A stretch of DNA of 23,285 nt from assembly GCA_934636825.1 (NCBI GenBank), contig CAKUBG010000036.1, forward strand, positions 1 through 23,285, written 5' to 3'. Below the pieces are notes generated by a model, which was not told the origin of the DNA, ran no database searches, and was given only the letters and a program-made list of their open reading frames with translations. Of this stretch, positions 1 to 7,645 are shown in pieces. Both the position numbers and the translations under genes were made by a program. Numbering within the stretch: position 1 is the first letter of the stretch; each line of letters begins with the position of its first letter. Source of the DNA: an uncultured bacterium (GTDB taxonomy: Bacteria; Vulcanimicrobiota; Xenobia; Xenobiales; Xenobiaceae).

Positions 1-70
1 TTGTTTGCAGATATACTCTACCACATGGGCGGTGCTATGGTTTTTTTATGTGTTCAACTTGATTTTACAA

Positions 71-100
71 TTAACATCTAAAATTTTATCTATATATAAT
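71..100 (+). promoter_or_regulatory. Probable sigma-70-type promoter for hpnH
   Basis: A perfect -10 hexamer TATAAT (95-100) lies 18 bases after TTAACA (71-76), which differs from the consensus -35 at one base. Transcription would start near 107 and give a leader of about 33 bases before hpnH at 140. The surroundings are AT-rich, so chance matches are possible, but both boxes and the spacing fit well. The rest of 1-139 holds no gene that I can see. Confidence 0.55.
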
Positions 101-139
101 AGAGGATTGGAAGAAAAATAGCAGAAAAATGCCATCATT

Positions 140-1141
140 ATGCGGTTTCCATTTGATTTTACTTTTACCCAGGCTGTATACCAAGCCAAAATGAAACGCC
201 ATGGTCGGCGTTATCCTACCGTATGTATGCTGGAGCCCCTTTATACTTGCAATTTAGCTTGTCGAGGCTGTACCCCTGAGCGTCATACTGGTAAATTAGC
301 GGATCGTTTGAGCGTTGCTCAATGTTTGCAAGCTGTAGAAGAGGCCAAAGTGCCTATCGTCTCTGTTTGTGGCGGTGAGCCTATGCTTTATCCTGAGTTG
401 CCAGAACTTTTGAGTCAGCTTATCGCTCGCGGCAAATACATTATTCTTTGTACTAATGCCCAATTGCTTGACACTAAATTCTTTGGCATCGTGCCTCCGG
501 ATCGCCATATCTTTGTAAACGTTCACTTAGATGGTATGGAAAAAACGCACGATTATGTAACTAATCGTCCCGGTACTTGGCAGCGCTCCATAGCGATGAT
601 CCGCGAAAGCAAACAGCGCGGTTATTTGACTATTGTAAATTGCACAGTTTATAAAGAAACCGACGTGGAAGAGCTTGAAGAGCTTTGCAAACTCCTCACA
701 GAAATTGGAATTGACGGTATTTTAGTAACTCCCGGATACCAATTTGAAAATGTTCATGAGAATGTATTCCTTACAGCTCAAGACACATCTAAGAAGTTTA
801 AACGCATTAAAGAGTTTGCTCACAAATATAAGATCACTTCTACTCCTGCTTTCTTAGAGTTCTGTGCCGGCGAACGTAAGCTTACTTGTGCTCCGTATTC
901 TACAGTTAATTACACTCCTCACGGTTGGAAAGCACCTTGCTATTTAGTTGACAGCCAAGAGTTCTACCCTGATTTTAAAACTTTCTGGAATAGTGTTGAC
1001 TGGGATTATTGGGAGAAACACGAAGATGCTCGCTGTGCCAATTGCCGTATGCATTCTGGCTTTGAGCAAACCGCTGTAGAGCAAGCTTTTAATTCCCCTA
1101 TGGATATTCTTAAATTGGCTGCTTGGCAATTCTCCGGCTAA
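140..1141 (+). CDS. hpnH: HpnH, adenosylhopane synthase (radical SAM)
   Basis: HpnH is a radical SAM enzyme that adds a 5'-deoxyadenosyl radical to the hopene (diploptene) double bond, giving adenosylhopane, the first step of hopanoid side-chain extension. The 333-residue protein has the 4Fe-4S motif CNLACRGC with Cys37, Cys41 and Cys44, then the SAM-contacting GGEP at about 78-81. The text around them (MLEP-Y-CNLAC, VSVCGGEP-L-PE, LCTNA, VNVHLDG, GIDGILVTPGY) matches what I know of HpnH. A C-terminal region carries CAPYST, APCYL and CANC--HSGFE; in HpnH proteins I recall the last motif usually has a second Cys where this one has Ser. No strong ribosome binding site precedes the ATG. The methyltransferase gene follows 89 bases downstream on the same strand, and hpnA-G-I lie just beyond, convergent, which supports the assignment. 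Confidence 0.93.
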   Translation: MRFPFDFTFTQAVYQAKMKRHGRRYPTVCMLEPLYTCNLACRGCTPERHTGKLADRLSVAQCLQAVEEAKVPIVSVCGGEPMLYPELPELLSQLIARGKYIILCTNAQLLDTKFFGIVPPDRHIFVNVHLDGMEKTHDYVTNRPGTWQRSIAMIRESKQRGYLTIVNCTVYKETDVEELEELCKLLTEIGIDGILVTPGYQFENVHENVFLTAQDTSKKFKRIKEFAHKYKITSTPAFLEFCAGERKLTCAPYSTVNYTPHGWKAPCYLVDSQEFYPDFKTFWNSVDWDYWEKHEDARCANCRMHSGFEQTAVEQAFNSPMDILKLAAWQFSG

Positions 1142-1230
1142 TACTGCTACAGAATTGGAGCGGCCAATCCACAACACCTTGAAAATATAAGTATACTCGG
1201 CCATTTTTCGGCAGACAAAGGGTTAAAAAG

Positions 1231-1911
1231 ATGAAAGAGTTTTGGGATGTTTTAACTTTATGTTTCCGGGAGTGGCCGATTCTTTTTAAAGTCAAAAAGC
1301 TTTGGAAAGTAGAGCTGCTGATGTGGCTTTACTATTTATTCCGTCTTCCTGGTTTTGATATTTGGTTACAACGTCGTTTGATAGATCGTCCAGCTGATGA
1401 TTTTCGTTTTGGCGATACTCCCTATCAAACAGGTTTAGCAATTTTGCATAAAGCTAAGGTGACAGAGAGCGATCTTTTTATGGATTTAGGCTCCGGCCGC
1501 GGCAAGATGATTTTCTTGGCTGCTTTAGCTTGTCATTGCCAAGCTGTCGGCATAGAGCTTTTACCTAGTTACAACCTTTTATGCAACCGTATTGCTAATA
1601 ATTTACACTTAGAAGATCAAGTTCAATTTCTCAATGATGATTTTCTACAATGCGATCTTACTGGCGTAACTGTGATTTTTACAGCTTGTACTACTTGGTC
1701 GGATATGACTCACGACTTGCTCCTAGATCGCGTAGAAGAGCTTCCTAATGGAGTGCGCTGGATTTCAGCTGGCCAAGAACAACGCCACCCAGATTTAAAT
1801 TTAGTTGGAGCTGATACTTTACTTTTCAGTTGGGGCTACGAAGACGTTTGGTTTTATGAAGTCAAACATCAAACTTCTTCCACTACTGATAGCGAGTCAG
1901 ATAAAGACTAA
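1231..1911 (+). CDS. Class I SAM-dependent methyltransferase next to hpnH, substrate unknown
   Basis: The 226-residue protein has a class I methyltransferase fold signature: motif I DLGSGRGK at 85-92, followed by an acidic residue in GIEL (Glu109) expected to bind the SAM ribose, and a QVQFLNDDFL segment typical of motif III. The first 50 residues are rich in aromatic and hydrophobic residues with basic ones interspersed (MWLYYLFRLPGFDIW), which suggests membrane association or a hydrophobic substrate channel. The tail is short and Ser/Thr/Asp-rich. A plausible ribosome site AAAGGG sits about 8 bases before the ATG. It is the likely second gene of the hpnH transcript and ends just before a bidirectional terminator. 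It is not a radical SAM hopanoid methylase (HpnP or HpnR type). Resemblance to DOT1-like and small-molecule methyltransferases is only at motif level. A hopanoid or other lipid substrate is a guess from position. Confidence 0.8.
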   Translation: MKEFWDVLTLCFREWPILFKVKKLWKVELLMWLYYLFRLPGFDIWLQRRLIDRPADDFRFGDTPYQTGLAILHKAKVTESDLFMDLGSGRGKMIFLAALACHCQAVGIELLPSYNLLCNRIANNLHLEDQVQFLNDDFLQCDLTGVTVIFTACTTWSDMTHDLLLDRVEELPNGVRWISAGQEQRHPDLNLVGADTLLFSWGYEDVWFYEVKHQTSSTTDSESDKD

Positions 1912-1923
1912 ATTGGTTAATAA

Positions 1924-1970
1924 AAAAGGCAGCTTTTACACTTACGTGTAACGTGCACCAGCTGCCTTTT
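1924..1970. terminator. Bidirectional intrinsic terminator between the two hopanoid units
   Basis: AAAAGGCAGCT (1924-1934) and AGCTGCCTTTT (1960-1970) are perfect inverted repeats around a 25-base loop that itself contains TTACACTTACGTGTAA, a second small hairpin. Each strand ends in a T run. It can stop both the + strand hpnH-methyltransferase transcript and the - strand hpnAGI transcript. Confidence 0.85.
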
Positions 1971-2000
1971 AATTTATCCCATATTATCCTAATAGTTGCT

Positions 2001-3206
2001 TTAATCGACAGGATTTAAGGTACCATCAGGGCTTACTTTGTATTTTTTACCGCCCCACTCTACTTCATCACCACCGAAAGCAGCTAGCCAAAGTATAATG
2101 TAGATAAAATCTTTGACTATAGAGAATAACAAATACTTAACTTGGAAAAATTCGCTTTTCTTTTCTGCAAAAACACTCCAAGTATACGCTGAACTAAAGA
2201 AGCGTAAGAATAGCCATAAACCAGCCAAAAATTCAGCATATCCCAAAACAGAGCTGCCAAAAATTGAAGCTGCCAGTATGAGCATACTACTCCAAAATAG
2301 TCCTTGAGTAATAAAAAACGAAAGAAAACCTCCAGGACGAGAGACACGGTAAGTACGCATCCAACGAAGTTGATGAGTAAAATACTCTTTAAAAGATATA
2401 TTACTGACAACGTCTTCAACCACTTCCCGAGATAGGACTACACGTTGACCACTTTGAGCTGTCCTAAAGCCAAGTTGGTAATCGTCAGCCAAATAATCTT
2501 TAATAGCTGCCAAACCGCCAATTTTTTGCAAAGTTTCCTTTTTTATAGCCATTACGGCCCCTAAAGCGAAGTTGATACCTTCAACTAAACGAGCTACTAA
2601 TACAGAAGCGCAAAAATCGTTAACTGAAAGACCTTCCAATAAAGATCCATATCCATGAGTGTGCTTAACAGTGTAGAGACAAGTAACTAAGCCAACGTCT
2701 TGCTTTGAGGCTAAATCGACAATATCGTTCATTAAATTAGGAGGCGCAATCATATCAGCATCGGAAAGAATAATAATATCGCCTTTAGCTTTCTTTTCTG
2801 CTTCAATGCACACAGAAATTTTTTTATTTAGAGAATTGACACTTCCCAAAGATATTTCCGTATTATCTCCCAAAGCAAGTAATTTGCTCTCTTCTTCCGG
2901 CCATTTAGCAACATCATGTTGCCCATCCAAAGCTAGTATAACCTGATTCTTAGACTTAGGATAAGTTTGCTTTATAAAGCTCTTTAAACATTCTTGCTCG
3001 AGACTATCTGGAATAGTACGCAAAGGCTTTATTTGCGTAAGACTAGGAACAAAATCAAGTGCTACTTTCGAAGCGATTCTTTCTCTAGCTTCCCGGCGCT
3101 CATTATTAAATTGGCGAGTTACCCAAATAACCAAAGCTAAATAAGCGCATGAAGCCAAAGTACCTAAAGCAAAAATCGAAATAAAAAAGTTGGCGACGGT
3201 AAACAT
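2001..3206 (-). CDS. hpnI: HpnI, hopanoid-associated glycosyltransferase (GT2, ceramide glucosyltransferase-like)
   Basis: HpnI transfers a sugar (N-acetylglucosamine in studied species) to the terminal hydroxyl of bacteriohopanetetrol, on the route to the cyclitol ether. The 401-residue protein has an N-terminal membrane helix (about 5-28), a GT2 catalytic core, and a hydrophobic C-terminal part with several membrane segments (about 295-385). Catalytic markers are Asp94 (ALDG), the DAD motif at 149-151, the third Asp in LADDYQLG (241-242) and HQLRW at 278-282, in the arrangement of the ceramide glucosyltransferase family. The sequence ASRPGG-like SRPGG after the RW motif also fits HpnI. It starts 2 bases after the hpnG stop codon, so the two are surely cotranscribed and probably translationally coupled. 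No HpnK deacetylase gene follows it here. Confidence 0.9.
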   Translation of the reverse strand: MFTVANFFISIFALGTLASCAYLALVIWVTRQFNNERREARERIASKVALDFVPSLTQIKPLRTIPDSLEQECLKSFIKQTYPKSKNQVILALDGQHDVAKWPEEESKLLALGDNTEISLGSVNSLNKKISVCIEAEKKAKGDIIILSDADMIAPPNLMNDIVDLASKQDVGLVTCLYTVKHTHGYGSLLEGLSVNDFCASVLVARLVEGINFALGAVMAIKKETLQKIGGLAAIKDYLADDYQLGFRTAQSGQRVVLSREVVEDVVSNISFKEYFTHQLRWMRTYRVSRPGGFLSFFITQGLFWSSMLILAASIFGSSVLGYAEFLAGLWLFLRFFSSAYTWSVFAEKKSEFFQVKYLLFSIVKDFIYIILWLAAFGGDEVEWGGKKYKVSPDGTLNPVD

Positions 3207-3208
3207 AT

Positions 3209-4009
3209 TTACTTATCACTTTGCGGATTTAATTGAACTTCAGCATTAACACGTCTAAGAAAAATATCTAAAAAGACGGCCAAATTTTTAGCAGCTTTAC
3301 TACTATTTTCAGCTAAACGGCATAAACGCGGAATCAAAACTGGGCGCTTAATAACTTCAAAGATAACTTTGTTTTTATTGACTTGGCCGCTTTCTCCATC
3401 GGAAAAATCGTTAAAATTTAAAGGCATAGCGAAAGAAGCTTCATCACTGACCGCTTTAATAGCATTCCAAGTGATACTGAACTTTTGAGCAGCGGCGGCT
3501 ATAGCGCTAGCTTCCATATCTACTACGTCAGCTCCAAAACGACTTAACAAAGCGGTCTTCTCTTTGACAGTACTTATGACCTTAGCGCTAGTAAAAGCTT
3601 TTACAAGTCTAATCGCTGAACCAGGTACAGCTTTTTCTATACTGAGTTTACGCAAAATTTCTAAACCTAGTCCCGAAGGCTGAGGATAGACCGTATTAAG
3701 TAAAGTTTCTGCGCCAACTATTTGACCAGCTTTTAAACTAGCAGCAAGAGCTCCACAGAAACCAGCCGAAACCAACATTGAAGGCTTAAAACGCCTGATA
3801 ACTAATTGAGCCGATTCTAAAGCGCGTTCGCGCCCCATACCACATAAACAAATCAAAGCGTTTTGGGAGCGCACATGCCAAACTATTGGCGACGAAGTCC
3901 CCAATCCATCTAACTGAATGCCACTATTCCAGTCGATAGAATATGTATCCAAAAGAGGTTTTACTTCTTCTGGAGTAGCCATAAAAATAGCCACAGACTG
4001 TTTACTCAT
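3209..4009 (-). CDS. hpnG: HpnG, adenosylhopane nucleosidase (purine phosphorylase family)
   Basis: HpnG cleaves adenine from adenosylhopane to give a ribosyl- or phosphoribosylhopane, directly after the HpnH step. The 266-residue protein has the PNP/UDP phosphorylase/MTA nucleosidase fold: MATPEEVKPL at 10-19, GMGRERAL, LVSAGFCGAL at 79-88, VVDMEASAIA at 162-171 with the substrate-ribose Glu166, and KAVSDEAS with the likely catalytic Asp189. I choose the ATG at 4009: an AGGTGG ribosome site sits 5 bases upstream. A GTG three codons earlier (4018) would lie within that ribosome site. The gene lies 23 bases after hpnA and 2 before hpnI in one operon. Confidence 0.88.
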   Translation of the reverse strand: MSKQSVAIFMATPEEVKPLLDTYSIDWNSGIQLDGLGTSSPIVWHVRSQNALICLCGMGRERALESAQLVIRRFKPSMLVSAGFCGALAASLKAGQIVGAETLLNTVYPQPSGLGLEILRKLSIEKAVPGSAIRLVKAFTSAKVISTVKEKTALLSRFGADVVDMEASAIAAAAQKFSITWNAIKAVSDEASFAMPLNFNDFSDGESGQVNKNKVIFEVIKRPVLIPRLCRLAENSSKAAKNLAVFLDIFLRRVNAEVQLNPQSDK

Positions 4010-4032
4010 AACTACCACCTAAAAGCCTTTTT

Positions 4033-5043
4033 TTAATTTCGTTTGACATTAAGTTCACGCTTAACATAACCATTATCTATAAACCATTGCACGGCTCTCT
4101 CTAAAGCTGGGCGAATAGGCTGCGGCTCGTATCCCAACTCTTCATGAGCTTTGTGCCAACTAAAATACATAAGCTTACGAGCCATCTTAACACCTTCCAA
4201 AGGCACATTAGGTTCCTTATGCATTTTTGTACATACAAAAGTATCTACAGCACCAACAATATAAGCAAACCACAAAGGCAATTCAATTTGGGGAGCTTTT
4301 AAGCCAGTAATATCTGCTAGTTCCAAAAGAATTTGTTGTAAAGTCATATCCCAGCCACCAAGAATATAGCGTTGACCAACTTTGCCTTTTTCGGCGGCTA
4401 ATATATGACCACGGCAAACATCTTCTACATCTACTAAATTGAGACCGGTATTTACGTAAGCCGGCATTTTTCCATTTAAGAAACGAGTAATAATTTTTCC
4501 CGTATCGGTAGGCTTGATGTCTCGATCTCCAATAGGCGTTGAAGGATTTACAATAACGACATTTTGCCCTTCTTTGGCAGCTTTCAAAGCTACATGTTCG
4601 GCCAAAAACTTAGAGCGTTTATAGTGACCAATCATATCTTCTAAAGTGACAGGCACGTCTTCATTGCCGGGGCCGCCATTTTTAGGTATACCTACGGCAG
4701 CTACCGAAGATGTTACGACTACTCTATTTACCTCGTTTTCTCGGCAAGCTTGTAGAATATTTTCTGTACCTTTTACATTACTTTCGTACAGCTCATTAGT
4801 ATTTTCCGCCCAAAGCCTGTAATCGGCAGCACAATGAAACACTAAGTCGCAGCCTTTTACTGCCTTTCGCAAAGACTCTAAATCGCGCAAATCTCCTTTC
4901 GCATATTCAATATCTAAACCGTCTAAATTAGTCAAATTGGAAGAAGGACGTACTAAAGCACGTACTTTTCTTCCCGATTGCAATAATTGGCGCACTAAAT
5001 GGCTGCCCACAAAACCGGTTCCACCCGTTACAAATACACACAT
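4033..5043 (-). CDS. hpnA: HpnA, hopanoid-associated sugar epimerase/dihydroflavonol reductase-like
   Basis: This is an extended short-chain dehydrogenase of 336 residues, close in length to HpnA proteins. The N-terminal Rossmann motif TGGTGFVG (6-13) binds NAD(P). TSS at 111-113 and Y141-x3-K145 (YKRSK) form the catalytic Ser-Tyr-Lys set, and NPSTPIGDRDIKPT is the conserved segment that follows in HpnA-type proteins. The precise reaction of HpnA is not well established; the name rests on its steady association with hopanoid loci, as here, where hpnG and hpnI follow. An AAGGA ribosome site precedes the ATG. It is the first gene of the - strand operon. Confidence 0.85.
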   Translation of the reverse strand: MCVFVTGGTGFVGSHLVRQLLQSGRKVRALVRPSSNLTNLDGLDIEYAKGDLRDLESLRKAVKGCDLVFHCAADYRLWAENTNELYESNVKGTENILQACRENEVNRVVVTSSVAAVGIPKNGGPGNEDVPVTLEDMIGHYKRSKFLAEHVALKAAKEGQNVVIVNPSTPIGDRDIKPTDTGKIITRFLNGKMPAYVNTGLNLVDVEDVCRGHILAAEKGKVGQRYILGGWDMTLQQILLELADITGLKAPQIELPLWFAYIVGAVDTFVCTKMHKEPNVPLEGVKMARKLMYFSWHKAHEELGYEPQPIRPALERAVQWFIDNGYVKRELNVKRN

Positions 5044-5119
5044 GCGACTTTTTTCCTTAATTAAAGAGCTATCCCTTTTTACTGCAAGTGCCGTAAATTA
5101 TCTGGCTTGAGCTATGAGA

Positions 5120-5149
5120 ATTATATCAAAGCGTAACATTTGCTGATAA
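5120..5149 (-). promoter_or_regulatory. Probable promoter of the hpnA-hpnG-hpnI operon
   Basis: Read on the - strand, a perfect TATAAT (+ coordinates 5120-5125) follows TTATCA (5144-5149, four of six consensus bases) with an 18-base spacer. The transcript would start about 70 bases before hpnA. The -35 box falls inside the first copy of a duplicated 15-base unit that continues upstream. Confidence 0.5.
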
Positions 5150-5169
5150 AAAAATTGCTGATAAAAAAG
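5140..5169. repeat. Tandem duplication of a 15-base unit
   Basis: TTGCTGATAAAAAAA occurs twice in tandem, with the last base of the second copy changed. On the - strand this places two TTATCAGCAA elements side by side upstream of hpnA, the proximal one overlapping the proposed -35 box. The A-run of the second copy also serves as the T-run of the lipoprotein gene's terminator. Confidence 0.8.
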
Positions 5170-5226
5170 AATAACCGCTCCAATCTATAGTTTATAAAAA
5201 CTTAAACTCTAGATCGTGCGGTTATT
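5161..5226 (-). terminator. Intrinsic terminator of the large lipoprotein gene
   Basis: AATAACCGC (5170-5178) and GCGGTTATT (5218-5226) are perfect inverted repeats around an AT-rich loop. On the - strand the hairpin is followed by TCTTTTTTAT, so it ends transcription from the gene at 5276-6793 and insulates hpnA. Confidence 0.75.
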
Positions 5227-5275
5227 TATTTGCGCAAAAGATATAACTCTTTGCACAAATTGCCCCATGATAAGG

Positions 5276-6793
5276 TTATTTTACGCGAATCTTAGTAGCA
5301 GCATTGTAACCAGGCAGCTTATCAAGCGTACCTACACTCAAAGTATAAGCACCGGACTTAACAGAAGAACCAATCTCTAAAATATAGCTTCTATTATCAG
5401 AACCAAAATCAAAATAAGGAGAAGTGCTTAAGTGATTCGGCTCAATACGAGGAGCGGGATATGTCGGAATTATATTTTCATCAAGCAAAATATAATCACA
5501 AATATTAGAATTTAAATCGCCCTTCTCAGTTAAATAATTTCCGATTATATGAATATCACTAAATTTAGAGCCGGTAGTGAATTCAGCTTCATCAAGATCT
5601 TCGTATTTATTGGATTTGCTATCTTGCATACCCAAAATTACATTAGCGTAACCTTTAATGAGCTTGACATCGATACTGGCACTTTTGGCCTCAGCTTCTC
5701 CATCAAGTTTGACGCTAGCTTTAACTCTGGTAGTTTGGCTAGCTTCCAAACTGTTGAAAGTTACAGTATTGCCGCTAACAGAAGCTTTTTCATAATCGCA
5801 AGTAATTGTGGCCTTATTAGTTAAATCCTGAGACTCTGGCTGAGGGCCTTTGCTAGTATCGTCGGTGTAAATACCCAGAACTTTAAATTGTTCTTTACCA
5901 ACAGCTATAGAAGTATCATAATCGGCCTTAGTTACTTTAGAAGCTCCCAAGTTTACATCTGGTACAATAACTTCACAACTAGAGACTTCCTCCGATTCGA
6001 AAAGAGCGCCGGAAACAGGTTGTAAAGCAATACTTTCGATCGTATTGTCAGAAACAAAAATAGAATCAAAAGTGAATTTTACATCGGAACCTTTTACAGG
6101 CAAAGTAGCAATAAAGTTGTATTTACCATAATTATTAGCTTCGTAATGGCCGGAAGTGGTATTATATTCAAGGCTCTTATCGTCGGCAGATTTTACAGCC
6201 TTCAAATTGACATCTTTGTCACCATTTTTGAAAGTTACAAAATCAGTAACATAGTAAGTTTTATTAGTTGAAGCCAAAGTGATCATAGTATCCAAGTTGA
6301 GTTCTTGACCTTTGGCAATAACATTCTTGTTTACTGAACAACCGGCAATATTTATATCTTTAAGTTCGGTAACTTCTGGATCTTTAACTGCGGCTGTATA
6401 AGAGGAAGTCCACGAAAGATCGTTGACGCCAATATTTACAATCTTATTGTCTTTATCATAATAGGCAGCAACTACAGTTTTTGCCGTAATAGGGACTTCG
6501 CGAATAGTTAAGGAAGCCTGATCTACTTTGGTACTCTGGTGAGGTACTTCGTAACTTTTAGTGAAAAACACTGTGGAGTTTTCGGCATTGCGGAAACTGT
6601 ACTTGACAGAAGTTACGGTAGTGGGAATTTCTGTACGAGCGGCAGCTTGCAAGGAATACTCAAAGACGACGCTGCCAAGTTTTGCACTTGGAGCTGAGTT
6701 GTTGTCGTCACTATCACTACAACCGGCACCTAATAAACCTGCCGCTATAACGGCTGTGGCAAAGTAAAAAATATTTTTTGTGTTCTTGTGCAT
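5276..6793 (-). CDS. Large predicted outer-membrane lipoprotein of unknown function
   Basis: I do not recognise a family. The 505-residue protein begins with a lipoprotein signal: basic start (HKNTKN), hydrophobic stretch, and lipobox LGAGC with the lipid-bearing Cys25, followed by a Ser/Asp/Asn linker. Ser at +2 suggests delivery to the outer membrane. The remainder is rich in Ser, Thr, Asp, Lys and Val with alternating beta patterns, without further membrane helices, and reads like several Ig-like or bacterial cell-surface beta-sandwich repeats, for example segments such as VSGNTVTFNSLEAS and the stretch ending VKSGAYTLSVGTL. There are about four cysteines after the lipobox. An AGAGG ribosome site lies about 11 bases before the ATG. 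It is a single-gene unit with its own terminator. A structural or binding role at the surface is inferred only from composition. Confidence 0.8.
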   Translation of the reverse strand: MHKNTKNIFYFATAVIAAGLLGAGCSDSDDNNSAPSAKLGSVVFEYSLQAAARTEIPTTVTSVKYSFRNAENSTVFFTKSYEVPHQSTKVDQASLTIREVPITAKTVVAAYYDKDNKIVNIGVNDLSWTSSYTAAVKDPEVTELKDINIAGCSVNKNVIAKGQELNLDTMITLASTNKTYYVTDFVTFKNGDKDVNLKAVKSADDKSLEYNTTSGHYEANNYGKYNFIATLPVKGSDVKFTFDSIFVSDNTIESIALQPVSGALFESEEVSSCEVIVPDVNLGASKVTKADYDTSIAVGKEQFKVLGIYTDDTSKGPQPESQDLTNKATITCDYEKASVSGNTVTFNSLEASQTTRVKASVKLDGEAEAKSASIDVKLIKGYANVILGMQDSKSNKYEDLDEAEFTTGSKFSDIHIIGNYLTEKGDLNSNICDYILLDENIIPTYPAPRIEPNHLSTSPYFDFGSDNRSYILEIGSSVKSGAYTLSVGTLDKLPGYNAATKIRVK

Positions 6794-6833
6794 AAAATTA
6801 TCGTACCTCTCAAAAACAAACTGACACTTTTAG

Positions 6834-6851
6834 GCAATTCTCTACAATTGC
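6834..6851. promoter_or_regulatory. Inverted repeat upstream of the large lipoprotein gene, possible operator
   Basis: GCAATT (6834-6839) and AATTGC (6846-6851) form a perfect inverted repeat with a 6-base spacer, about 40 bases before the lipoprotein start codon. The size and position suit a dimeric regulator, but no regulator gene is nearby and AT-rich repeats of this length can arise by chance. Confidence 0.3.
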
Positions 6852-6935
6852 TAAGCAAGAAAAAGAAATTAAGCGATATTGCATAACTTCTTAGAAAATC
6901 GCCTAAAATTACCTTTTTTCAAGGCAAATTTTCTT

Positions 6936-7517
6936 TTAATCTTCGTCAGGAAGAACCCAACTGGGAACTGGAGGAAGTTGGAAATTTTCAATAGCGGTAA
7001 TAACCTCTTCGGGTTTGTCTACCACTGTAAAGTAACGACTGTAAGGCAAAGCTAGTACTCCTTCTTGGTGGGTACGCTCCATAAATTTAATTAAATCATC
7101 GAAAAAGCCAGCGCTATTCAGTACAACGATAGGCTTGCGCACTTTTCCTAAAGAGCTTAAGCAAACTACTTCAAAAAATTCATCTAAAGTGCCAACTCCG
7201 CCAGGCAAAATAACGAAAGCATCCGACTTTTCGATCATCATAGCTTTGCGTTCAGCCATATCAGATACGATATAACTTTCATCTATTTGGGCAGCGCTAA
7301 TTTCTCTGTTAGTCAAAAACTTTGGCATAATACCAATAATTTTGCCTCCGCAAGCAGCTACGTGGCCGGCAACCAGCCACATCAGACCTACGCTAGCTCC
7401 ACCGTAAACTAAGCGATGACCTCCCTTTACCAAATGATCAGCAAAGGCTGCGCAATCACGGCTAATTTGTTCGCTCTTAGGCATAGCTGAAGCACAAAAT
7501 ACACAAATATTGAACAT
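6936..7517 (-). CDS. LOG-family nucleotide phosphoribohydrolase (TIGR00730/lysine decarboxylase-like)
   Basis: The family hydrolyses nucleoside 5'-monophosphates, classically cytokinin riboside monophosphate and more generally AMP-like nucleotides, to free base and ribose 5-phosphate. The 193-residue protein shows the family hallmarks: start MFNICVFCASA, GLVYGGAS-like RLVYGGASVGLMW, GIMP, ERK in MAERKAMM, and the catalytic PGGVGTLDEFFE. I place the start at 7517: an AGAGGTG ribosome site lies about 7 bases upstream and homologues begin here. The longer frame to 7586 adds 23 residues without similarity. A chain ending VPSWVLPDED is normal. It is divergent from the acetyltransferase gene. In bacteria it may serve nucleotide salvage or detoxification rather than hormone synthesis. 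Confidence 0.9.
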   Translation of the reverse strand: MFNICVFCASAMPKSEQISRDCAAFADHLVKGGHRLVYGGASVGLMWLVAGHVAACGGKIIGIMPKFLTNREISAAQIDESYIVSDMAERKAMMIEKSDAFVILPGGVGTLDEFFEVVCLSSLGKVRKPIVVLNSAGFFDDLIKFMERTHQEGVLALPYSRYFTVVDKPEEVITAIENFQLPPVPSWVLPDED

Positions 7518-7645
7518 TATGGGCACCTCTGATAAGCTGGGTAAGATACTGTGATTATCAAGCTTTGCTTTAAAAATACCTGCCACTTGCCTTTATTTGC
7601 ATAATGCAAGCTCTAAGAAGCAAACACTCTGAAAGGACACAAAAA

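Noticed and set aside
7518..7586. Longer N-terminus for the LOG-family protein
   Set aside because: Family members start at MFNICVFC or equivalent, and AGAGGTG lies just before 7517.
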